A stretch of DNA of 64,000 bases. It comes from Litomosoides sigmodontis. Its lineage: Eukaryota; Nematoda; Chromadorea; Rhabditida; Onchocercidae. The notes beneath the pieces were generated by a model. It worked only from the letters and a program-made list of their open reading frames with translations, made no database searches and had not been told where the DNA came from. The stretch lies in NCBI GenBank assembly GCA_963070105.1, contig OY718806.1, forward strand, positions 3,679,865 through 3,743,864, read 5' to 3'. Below, piece after piece: positions 12,913-23,442 of the stretch (positions are counted from its first letter, which is position 1; each line of letters opens with the position of its first letter). Both the position numbers and the translations under genes were made by a program.

Positions 12913-12962
12913 CATTCAAACTATCCGGTCGGGTATTACAAAGAAAATGGCGAAGAGATCGC
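12913..12962 (+). CDS. Candidate exon, unrecognised
   Basis: Follows CATTTTCAG and ends at a GTAATT donor. In phase 0 it reads HSNYPVGYYKENGEEI plus two bases, a composition that looks coded rather than random and that would continue the phase-0 end of the block at 10340-10413. Function unknown. Confidence 0.25.
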
Positions 12963-13643
12963 GTAATTTCAACAGTCTAAATTCACATGCCAATTATATT
13001 GCTTCATTTCCATTCCCCCCTTGTATCAGCATGCCGCCTAAGAGCTTGTGAGCGATGAATGACGGTGTATTGACCATGCCTTATTCCATTAGACTACTGT
13101 CCCCAGAAATCTTAGCCAAGCTCTAGCAACCTAGGCAGCTTCTTGTCCGGTCTTGTCCACACTGACGCACTACAACTGCTTGCTATCCGAATCAAATTCA
13201 GACCCTTTTTCTCATAGATTGTTGGTTTATCAGCGCTCTTAAGTGAAGTTATTTCTCCAGTTTCGATGATGATTTCTGTTTGGAAAACCGATCTTTTCAC
13301 ATTAGTTCAGTTTGCATACCACAGCTATTGCGTTTCTATTCGTTCCAAACATTCAAGTCCAGTCAGTGTAATCCTTCTCTCTCCCTTTCTCTCTCTCCCT
13401 GTTTTCGTCCCCCATACGCTTAAGAGAATTTCAATACTCTTTTTTTTAAGCGAATTTCAATTCTCCTTTTTCTATTACCCATTTTTAACCCTCGTCTTCC
13501 ATCTCTTCCAAATGAAATCCTTTCAACCTTGAAGGTTTGAGAGAAAGGGAGAAAAAAAGAATGAATTTCCCATTAATTTTCGTCTTCATTCCAAATCTAA
13601 GCATTCTTTTTCTCCTCTCAAATACTTCACGAATGAAATCCTA

Positions 13644-13667
13644 TAAAAAAAAAAAAAAAAAAAAAAC
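13644..13667. repeat. Poly(A) tract
   Basis: Uninterrupted A run of about 22 bases inside pyrimidine-rich sequence on the plus strand. Confidence 0.9.
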
Positions 13668-14431
13668 ATTAAGGCGGTTCTCACGCCATTTCCTTCATCT
13701 GTTCTTTCTCTGCTTTGCAGATTATGCAGTTCCAGCACTCTATTTCGACCTCTAATTCACTTCATAAAAACTTCATGATGAACTTTGCACACGTTTCCAT
13801 TGCCCGCAATTCGACATTAATACATCAAATTTCGAGATAATTCCATTTTCTAAGTGATTATTGCTCTGTGTGACTGCATTCTGAATGCAATTTTATTTAT
13901 ATGTTTCCAGGACTACTTGGTTATTCGGAACAGCGTGTCTTTCGGTGTCTCTCGGTGCCGATATATCCGCCATATGAGACAAATGTCATAAGTCGACCTG
14001 ATCTAATGGGGGCTATAAAATCCGCTGCTGAATCATTTGGCCTATTTCACTGAATGGCCAGATTTTCACTGGCCATATGCATAATTCATTATCGGGAAAC
14101 TTACTAAAACCTAACCTTTCTCCCGATAATTGCATTAGGCATATCAGTGCAATCACTATGAAAATTAACGCTAATAGAGTAGCATTCTGTAACCTACTAA
14201 AACTTAGTATTCTGTAATTCACTAAAACATTTTAAAACTAAGTAGCAACATTTGCTTTATCCGAAAATTACGTCCAATTGATCGAAGCTAATCATTTCAT
14301 TTCATCTTATATCTTTGATAGATCTTGCAACAGCACTCCTTTGTTGTTGTTTTTCAGTAACGACAACAAAGGAAGAATTTTTATATTCTTGTCTGAAATG
14401 GAAGAGAGTTGATATGAACACAAGGGATTGG

Positions 14432-14671
14432 CTATAAATCCTGGAATTTCCTAATGAGTTTATCGCTATGAGACCAATGAAGATGTTTGAAGACAGCCTG
14501 TGCGGTCATTTCAATTGCTGTGCCAATTGCTCTTCCACGCTTTCCGTAACCTTTTTTGGCTTTATTGGAGTCCAATGCAGAAGTTTCACGCACACCTTCG
14601 ATGCTAGCGGCCGACAATTGAACGATCAGACCATATTTCATCGTCTCGTAACCATTGCGGATAATTGACAA
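14432..14671 (-). CDS. Unrecognised open frame, 79 codons
   Basis: Open frame starting ATG at 14671 and ending TAA. It contains KKGYGKRGRAIGTAIEMTAQ and is basic and helical in appearance. It is longer than expected by chance in DNA this AT-rich, and its amino-acid make-up is balanced. However, the opposite strand is also open over nearly the same stretch, there are no obvious flanking exons, and no family is recognised. It may be a fragment of an old coding sequence. Confidence 0.2.
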   Translation of the reverse strand: MSIIRNGYETMKYGLIVQLSAASIEGVRETSALDSNKAKKGYGKRGRAIGTAIEMTAQAVFKHLHWSHSDKLIRKFQDL

Positions 14672-17156
14672 AACGAAGTGGAGGTGATAAGTGGTGGATG
14701 GTCAAAATTTGTAATAGAAATGATAATGGAAATAATAAAAACGGAAATCGATAATTTACACGCATACTGAAAGAGCTGAAATTAAATTCGCACATTATAA
14801 TATGACTATTGCAATGCTGACGTTATATGCTGTAAATGGAGCTTTTCCCCTCTTTTTTAAAAGAAATTTTTTTTCACTCATTCATGCCATTCTTTTCTCA
14901 TACCATTTTATACGCTCAATTCAGATCATTTCGCTAATCATAGACAATGAGTCCATTCATTGAAGTGCAAATATTTAGTTTAAATTAATTTTGGTGAGTA
15001 CAAAAAGATCACTTACGTAGATGAAATATTTCGGTAAAGAGGCCAGTCATCCATTACAAACGACCTCTTTTCTTTTTCTCTGAAACATTTCAAAAGTTGC
15101 GTTGTTAGTTAAAAAAAAGAAAAAAACTAAAAGCAAATTCTATGATCATTTTTGCCATATTTGCTAATAAATAAATTTCCCACACTAACACTGTACTTGA
15201 ATCTCTTCGAAGTTCAAAAAATTTAGCTGACCGATGCGTCTTGCAAAGCATTCTTTGATTCGTTGATGTTATTCGAGAAGAGCATTGAAACATGCGAAAA
15301 TTTTATGATCTCAGAGAGACTGATGCAAAAAACCTGTAACTACCGGCCACAACAATCACATCATTTCTTCCGTCTGTCAGAAAGGTCGTAAGGGGTTGAA
15401 AATAATGTTCACAGACACGATGATATCGTTTCACCATTGAATGCATTTTGTTTATAAATTTTTTAAAATGTTTAAAGTGAAGTAGTGAGGAGGAGAAGCA
15501 CTTCCAGACAGCTGCCTTTCAGAGCCTTTCTTTTGCTTTTCTTTCAAATGGTAGCAAAAAAGGTATTGCCTTCTCGGAAGAGCTAGAATTTTGCAAATGC
15601 CGGAAATTTGCAACATGATTTTTTGTGTTTCTTATTTCTCCGCTTTTTTTGGTGTTTGAAAAGAAAGGAAATAAGGTTGCTTGCCAATATGATAAGTATG
15701 ATGATATCGCTCTCGTTCTCTTTTCGAACAGGTATTTTGTTGAAATCAGTGAGTAGCGTTACTCCTTTCTTTTTACCGACATTCGTTTTTCCTTTTCTTT
15801 GTTGGTACGTTTTACTAAAACCATTTTACTGATTTGCAGGGAGTTTTCAAATGCTATTTGTGGACTGGTCAAGTTGTGAAGTCGAAAATTTGAAGAATTG
15901 TTTCCAAACAATGAATCACAGAAAATATTAAGCAGCTATCGGCAAACTGTTTGCCGTACTTCTCCTGCCCCTGCTTTACCACCTCTTCTTACTACACCGT
16001 TCTCGTCATCGCTATCGCTGTCACCACAATCGTTATCGTCATTGTTGTCATCGAGTGCGAAATATTCAAAGAGCTTGTCCGCTCTACTGCTGGTTATTTT
16101 TCGGTTGTTTATTCCCCTAAAATTTCATTTCGTATTTTCAGTACAATCTGTCCACTAACAGAAGGAGGGCAGTGTTGCAAAGAAACGCATCATTTGGGGA
16201 AGTAGGATGAGAAGTTTCTTGTCACGTTTGCTGAAGTTTGATTTTAGTTAGAATGACGACAAAATGAAGATTTAATGAGTGGCGGCAATACCCCGACCAA
16301 TATTAGTCTCTAGGATAGATTAGTAAGAAAGGAAAAGTTTCATTGAAATTCAGATGTAATACATGCCATATGGATGAAGCAGTCTCCTACACTGCTTCAT
16401 CTATCTTCTCACTTCCCCAGCAGTTTTCTTTCATCTCATTTGGCTCATTTTCAGTTCATTTTAACATGGCGTAGTAAGAAGTAGAACATCTGAAAACATG
16501 GAATGAGGTCAGTTCGGTTCAGTCCTCCTCCCCTCTGCTACCTCCCTCGCTGTGCAAGGAAAAATTTAGTTAAACCACACACCTGTGTGCCACTTTTTAT
16601 GCCTGTTCCAATTTGATTCCAACAAACCCATGCACACACACACACACGACGACCAAACAGTCCTCTATTCGATGTTTAAGTTGATGACAATGAGCAACAC
16701 TTCCAGTCTTTTGTTACACTTCCTTATAATGGCTGGCTCATCCCAATATCAATGAACCGGATTATCATCTTACATCTGAATTTCTGTAAATTTATTCAAT
16801 TTTGCATTAGCACCAGTTTTCTTGTGCATCGAATCAGTTCACAGAGATGTGTCGACGTGAAATTCAAAAATGATTAATGATCAGCTGTGCACCGTGGAAT
16901 CATTTTGGAAGAGACTGTTCGGAAAGTGAAAATATGCGGACAGATAAACGGATAACAAACATCTTTCTCTTTTCATCACCAATTCAGAAACTAGTGAAGG
17001 AAGTACCTATTAAATATTCATCAATGAGAATGTGATTGTTGATCTCCAACTCGAGTCATCCCTGAACCGCAATCCCAGTCAGTGCTTACTTTTGAATTCT
17101 CTGTTTGAAATGAATACACAATTATTATTTTCTCGCTGATCGGTCAGCCTCTTTGA

Positions 17157-17320
17157 ATATCCATCCATCCATACATCCATCCATCCCATCTATCCATCAA
17201 GAGTTGTTGAGGCATGACTGAAGTGATGGAGGGAGCGAGGGAGGGGAGGGAGAGAGGGAGGAGAGGGAGAGAGGTAGGAAGAGAGAGAGAGGTGGGAAGG
17301 GAGAGAGAGAGAGGGAGTTG
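17157..17320. repeat. CATC repeats followed by a purine-rich tract
   Basis: About ten imperfect CATC units, then after a short gap a run of about 100 bases almost entirely G and A on the plus strand. Confidence 0.85.
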
Positions 17321-18481
17321 GGTGTTGAGTGCTACTGCGGTTGATTAATTGACCCTTCAAACCGTATTGCCGTGTATACACTCTGCCTAATATAATGGCA
17401 TTGTAAGGTGACTGTATTCTGCGGCAGTTGTTTCTAAGCAACGTAATGAATAGTTCTGCGCTATTCTACCTCATTTTCCTCACAAACATCATCAGCCTGA
17501 CTGGTAGTGACACTTTAACAAAATTTTCCGGATTCTACTACATTCAATTATTTCCTAAAAAATCATTTGCATTCCTTTTTTTTTAAGTTCACTTTGAAGG
17601 ACAAAATTTTCTTTCAAAGTGTTGTAAACAGTCACTTCCCAAATTTGTCACTGATTTATGATTTGTTTAATAAATTGCAATTAATCAATTTCTATGTTGT
17701 TTGTGACTTCATAATTCCCAGACATTGCTTTTTTTCAATTTCAATAATATCGATACCTTTTAGTGAAATTAATTGAAGGTGGAAGAAAGATGATAGTGGG
17801 AAGGTAAGCTTGTTTGACGTCTTTTTTTCCAGCAATTTATATGAAAAGGCAATGACTTCTTTTGCATTAAATTTAAATTATTTTAATACACTGGAAAAAC
17901 AGTTTAGTAGTTAGCGGAATAAACATATTTCGTACTACGAGGGCCTATCGAAAATACCCTACGGTGATGGGAAGTTAGTTGATTGTGGAATCATAGAAAG
18001 TAAAATTATTTCCTTTGGAAACTTGTTTGCATTTAACTGATTTTCAAATTATAGCGGTTGTACATGTTTTCATTATATTTCTAAATCTCTTCTGGATTTT
18101 CCTAAAATTTCACATTAAATCTGTCTGCACTGTGCTAATGTCATAATTTTTTGTTTGCCAAGTTTTGTAAATTTACTTTATTCCATCGCTCCCTCGTAGT
18201 GTTGAATATCTTAGTTAGAGTTAACTGCTAGCACTGATTCAAAAAAAAAAGTTAAAAATAGCCTTGAATAATCCGTTTATTCGTTGACGTTTATTAAATT
18301 GATTTTGAAATGAAGAAGAAAGAATTGATTATTATTCTCTGCTATGATGCTGCTGGCCGGGATCCGTGTTATTACTCGTTGTATTTCTAATTTAATTTAA
18401 GAGAACAGAAATTTTTTAAAGATTAACCTTTAGCAGTGAGAAATTGGACCTTCTTTATTGCGGAGAACAAAACAGTAGGAT

Positions 18482-18483
18482 AG

Positions 18484-18525
<42 letters not shown>
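18482..18525. repeat. GA microsatellite
   Basis: Near-perfect GA repeat with a few AAAG interruptions. Confidence 0.9.
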
Positions 18526-19500
18526 GACGAAGAAGGAAGAGAAGAACGGCAAAAGTAGTTAATTGATCATAAAAGGCTTACCCTTGTTTGATGTAAAAAC
18601 GGCGATTTCATTTGAAAAAAAAAGAACGAAAGAAAATTGTCGAATGATACACGGAAAGGATTCTTTCCTGGAACATCTTTCTTACTTCATTCCTCATTTT
18701 GACAGCACAAGAGACGGGCACTCTTATCCAGTCTACTTTTCTTCCGTTTTTTCAATTTTTCACAAAATTTGCTTCGGTAGGCTATTGTTTTTTTGCTTTT
18801 TTTAAATAATTATAAACTAATCAATTTCTATTTCGATTCAACTTATTACGAGTTAGGAAAGTCTGATCCATTCCTTTTTTTGCATTACATTCAACAATAT
18901 CTTCATTTTAAAGGCTTAACAATCCCATAATTTATCATACTAATTGAAAATATTAAAAAAGTGGGCTCATTTTTTAACTTTCCGAGATTTTCAAGCGTTC
19001 GCGCAGCGTAGAATCAACTCCCTCAATGTGCAACATTTTTCTAGCAACTTTCGCTCTATTGTATAACTACAAATGAAATAAGAAAAAATTCTTTTGACAA
19101 AACACTTTTTCCGTTTGTTTCAAAGTTTCGCTGTCAACAATTTATGCGCTCTATCGGGAAATAGGTCATCGTCGGTCTGAGCACGCAAACACTGCTATTA
19201 ATGTGGCAAGCATTGAGCAGCGTTGGAGCTTGACGTCCCGGAAGCGTAGAGTACTGTAGTGAAGTTTAGGCAATCATAGGCTAAGTTAATTCGCAGTGGC
19301 GCATTTACGTGAAACAGACAAATTGCTCGTACGGTCACCTTTTGATAATTATCTCCAATAATGTATATGCGTTTGAGTTCAGTGCAGTATCACAGGCAAG
19401 CATTTTTGTTAACTTTCAAACGGTACGTTTAACGCTGATTTGATAGAGCTGAGAGTAATTCTTCGGCGCAAAGAAAACGAAGTGACACTTTCCAAACACA

Positions 19501-19677
19501 ATGAGCGATGAGCAAGAAGGAGCGACGTACGACATACACCCAAATGGCGCTCAACTGTTCTTCCTCACGGGAAATTTGACCTTTTTTAAATTATTCTTAA
19601 ATTATTTCTTCGCCATTCGTCGGCAAACTTTTCATCTTTACGGCAGCAGAAATTTCTTGGACTTACTACCAATTTAG
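19501..19677 (+). CDS. Short open frame in a GC-richer patch, 58 codons
   Basis: ATG in a good context (CACAATGAGC) opens MSDEQEGATYDIHPNGAQLF and ends LLPI-stop (TAG at 19675-19677). The first 20 residues have a coded look, the rest is hydrophobic and aromatic. A GTAAGT follows the TA of the stop codon, so splicing there is possible, but joining to the tetraspanin exon at 20674 would rebuild a stop. It could be a short upstream ORF or unrelated first exon. No family recognised. Confidence 0.2.
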   Translation: MSDEQEGATYDIHPNGAQLFFLTGNLTFFKLFLNYFFAIRRQTFHLYGSRNFLDLLPI

Positions 19678-20713
19678 TAAGTATGATGAAATGGTTGTGC
19701 GTATAATAAGGATAGCAGTATCATGTATATGCTCTCATCATAACTTTAAATTGTAATTTAAAACATTATTGTGATTCTTCGGAAGATGTTTTAGTTATAA
19801 CATGGCAAATTCAGTGCAGTGATATTACAATTCTCCACGGTTCTCCACTGTGTTATGCCATCATTTCCAGCAAAATAATTAATAGCTTCTTTTGGAAAAA
19901 AACAAAACATGTTTTCATACTCTTCGGGAAAACTTGTCAAAAACTAGAAAATCGAGGTTGTGAAAATAAGAATTTCCAAGAGTTTCAAACTAGTTGCCGC
20001 TGTCTTTCGAATATGTTTCAATGAATTACACATATTCATACAATGCATTTTTCATGTTTGTTTGTTTGTTGTTGTTGTTGTTGTTTGTTGTTTACTTCAA
20101 ACTTGGACACAAATCCATCGCTGTGCTACCTTCAGATACATGCATGAAAGTAGGTTACTATAAGTTAAAACTGCTGACGAATGACTGGTAGGCAAATTTC
20201 TAAGTTGCAGCAGATGGATGTTAGAATAAACGGGTGTTAAAAAAAAATCGTTTCGGGATCAATTCATCCATTCAGTCTACATGTGAAAATTATAGTTTCA
20301 AATTGTCCAGATTCTAAATTTAGTCTTGCAAAACAGGCAATCATCCAGTCTAAATTTTCGGTTTTTTCATTGTTTCTGTGCCTCCTCTATCGTCCCTCTA
20401 ACTGGATAAGAAAAATCAACTTCAGTAATTCAGGATCATATACATATGCATACAACACAAACATACACACGCACATAGAGACGTATAGCAGTAGATTGTT
20501 TACTGCCTGAAAACAACAAATTAAGATTATGCCAAATGCTATTGACGAAATCAGGCATCCATGAAATCGATTTTATCCAATGCATTCATGAAATGGTCAT
20601 CCAGTTTCCCTCCTCGTTTTACTTGTAATTTTGGTTCCAGAAATTTGAGATAGTTAAATTTGGACTTTTTTAGACTCGCATTTTTGGCTGGAGTGGAGGA
20701 GAAGTACCTGCTG

Positions 20714-23442
20714 ATGCCGTCGGTGGAGTACGGCCGTTTTGGCCGGCAGCCGACGGCCATCAATCGGAATCGCAGCAAGCATTTGCCAAGTGAGCCGAAG
20801 AAACGTAAACCACGTCAAGAAATCTGTGCGCCCCTCAAGTGGCTGTGTTTCATTGCCAATTTCTTAGTCTTTGTACGTTTCAATATTCGAGTGGTGCTCA
20901 TTTTATCTGGTTTACCAGTGACATTAGATCAGTAAATATGTAAATAGTTGATAAGCAAAGCTAAAGAGAAAAGATTAAAATACCAAGCCAAAAAGAAAAT
21001 GAAACAAAACCGTTTCAGTTTTTAAATTTGAGGTTCATTTCAAGTCTAGTCAAGATAATGAATGCCTTTGTCTAAAATTTTGTTTTAAATTTTAGCCACT
21101 TATTCAATTCTAAGGGATTACCGAATCAGCTTAGACTCCCAGCATTTTTCAATATTTCAGGAATGATTATATGATTTTTTTCTTAAATAAATGCATAACT
21201 GTGAATTGCAGCTTGTCGGCGTAACGTGTTTGGCGCTCGGTGTGTATTTGTGCATCAAGGATCCACGGCCGGTAGCGGAATGGGCAGATGTGTTTCTGAA
21301 TCCGGCTGTTCTGCTTACCATAATTGGACTTGCCATATGTATTGTTTCACTAATGGGATCCCTTGGTGCTCTGAGAGATAATATAACATTGCTCAAAACG
21401 GTTAGTCACTTTCACCTTTAAGCTTTCTAAAGAGGCAAAATTTCTTCAATTTATTTAATAAATTGAAAGCTATCTTACAAATTATCTCCTGTCTTCCGAT
21501 AAGTTGGCATTTAACATTTGAACCTTAATACCATCAAAAATTTCTAGGCAGTTCACAATGAAAAATTTTCCAAAATTTTTCATTGTGAATTGTTTTTAAT
21601 TAATTTTCAAAAATTTTCAGTTTGCACTCAGTGTTTTTTTCTGTTACATCGTTATTGTAATATTCACATTTTTATTATTTATATTATTCTATTCCGATAC
21701 GACCGAGGGTCTTTCCGCGCACAGTATACTCATTTACTCAGTTAAAAATTACCATACCAATAGAAATCTAGCTGATTTTGTGGATTACATTCAAGAACAG
21801 GTAATCCTTCCTGTTTTCGTATTTATGCTTAAAACTAAAAAAATTGTTGCTTGCTCGCTGAAATTTGCTCTAAGAGTCGAATTTTTAACTGCTTAAGGTT
21901 GTAAGCAAGAGATTGATTAGATGTTGGTGCTCGTTCTCCACCTCAGAGGTGTAAGGCATGATATTGCAGCTTGAATGCTGTGGTGTATCGTCAGCTTCAC
22001 AAGGTTATCGGGATTGGCAACTTTCAGAGCAGTTTAATTGCAATCCGATCAATCCTTATCCAGAAAAGTGTGGAGTACCTTTCAGTTGCTGCAAGCGATC
22101 TGTGGTAAATTTCTGATTCTAACAGAGCGTTAGGCAAATTATAAAAAAAACACTTGCATTTTGATAAATTATTTTTCTCAAATGTGCAACACAAAGAAAT
22201 GTGAACATTTATTTAATTGCGTTAGTTATTTAAGCCATTTAAGAGGATATGCAGTTTGTGTTTTTAAAAAATAGGAAGATTTGTGCATCGAAATTGGAAT
22301 AACGCCTGGTGATATATTTCAGCCACTTTCTTTCTTTGACCGAGTAATGACCGAAGAAGTTTTCAATCAGAAGTTTAGCTAAACGAATAAAGCGTTACAA
22401 TTAAAAAATAGCAGGTATCGGAAGCGGCGGCTGGTTCTACCAATCCTTTGCTACCAGCGATGCGATCACTGCAATGCTGGCAGAATGCACAAACAAAACG
22501 ACCGCAGGAGTTGGAAGCTGATTTGCACACACGGGGCTGCTTGCAACCGTTGAGGATACTGTTCGAAAGTCACGCCGTACACATCGGTGCCGTTGTGGCC
22601 ATCGTCATCATTCCTGTCGTATGCTTTTTCATGTGGCATATGCTCGAAAAGCAATCAGTGTTTCATTTTGGAACAGCACATCTCTCATTGTATTCACAAA
22701 TGCTTTTCTGCAAATGATTTTCAGTGCATATCAGTATGTCTGTCAAATATCTTGGCCAAACAAATCGATCATCAGCGATATTTGCTAGAACGTGAAGCTC
22801 GTCGTTGCGAGCGACGTCGTAGACGTAATGAACGAATTCGTTTCCGTGATTTATATGCAACTGCTATGGGAACTAATGCTAATGAATCCAAACGTTCCAC
22901 TGGCATTTCGCGGCGTAACACGGGTCAAAATTCAGACGATAGTATAACTGTTATCGACGTTCGTTTGTTGTTTTTACTAGATTTTTAAATCTTCTATTAC
23001 AATTTGGAAATTTTCTGGCATTATTGAGAAGTAGCATCCTCAAATTTCATTCCGAAATTTTAAAGGCCGCGGAATACGTGATAAGTTGATGGCTAAATCA
23101 TTCCTTTCCATTCATTCCGTTCACTTCCTTTGTTGGATAAAAGAATATGAGTAGCCTTCAAATATGCTTGTTGCTTGAAACAACAATGAATCCAAATTTC
23201 AGCATGGACTGGAATCTGTTAAAGTGACGGAGCCACCACGATCTTCAACTGCTATTCAATCAGAAAAGCAAATTCCTGCCTTAAAATTACCCAAATTTTC
23301 TCAGTCGCCAATATCAGTGCTAAGTGGTGAAGTCAAACGACACGGAAAACATTGCCGACGAACAAGCAATTCACCATCGAAACACACTGTACAAACGTCG
23401 TCAGCAAAAAACCAGCACCACAAAATACCGAATAGTAAATGA
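20714..23442 (+). CDS. TspanC8-type tetraspanin (446 aa)
   Basis: Four-span membrane protein. Exons, all phase 0: 20714-20872, 21212-21400, 21621-21800, 21970-22104, 22415-22618, 22725-22958, 23203-23442 (TGA). The exon holding the start follows TTTTTTTAG at 20673 and its first ATG is 20714. Membrane segments: LKWLCFIANFLVF onward, NPAVLLTIIGLAICIVSLMG, FFCYIVIVIFTFLLFILFY, and GAVVAIVIIPVVCISVCLSN. The large loop carries ECCGVSS, FNCNP, KCGVPFSCC, LQCW and RGCL, eight cysteines in all, which defines the TspanC8 group (vertebrate TSPAN5/14/15/17/33; C. elegans TSP-12 and TSP-14). That group binds ADAM10/SUP-17 and controls its trafficking, and so Notch and, in worms, BMP signalling. The ILAKQIDHQRYLLERE segment after the last span is typical. 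The cytosolic tail of about 145 residues, basic then Ser-rich, is long for a tetraspanin. Which of tsp-12 or tsp-14 it matches is not settled. Confidence 0.9.
21552..21589. repeat. Perfect 18-bp inverted repeat with a 2-base centre
   Basis: Arms 21552-21569 and 21572-21589 in the second tetraspanin intron, 31 bases before the next exon. RNA could form an 18-bp hairpin next to the acceptor. Confidence 0.9.

Larger units (their letters stand above)
14100..20670. other. Long gene-poor region with low-complexity tracts
   Basis: Mostly AT-rich, with T-rich stretches. Contains CATC repeats (about 17157-17200), a purine-rich GAGGGA tract (about 17216-17320), a GA microsatellite (about 18482-18525), a CA run (about 16629-16648) and an 11-bp hairpin at 16373-16401. 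The region 19140-19560 is less AT-rich and could be a promoter or leader for the tetraspanin. Apart from the weak candidates listed separately, I see no gene. Confidence 0.5.

Noticed and set aside
15898..16205. Overlapping frames of 86 and 84 codons, Ser/Leu- or Ile/Val-rich
   Set aside because: They are two readings of one pyrimidine-rich low-complexity stretch; the hydrophobic run follows from composition.
16373..16401. 11-bp perfect hairpin with a 7-base loop
   Set aside because: Too short for a microRNA precursor and no gene end nearby; probably chance.
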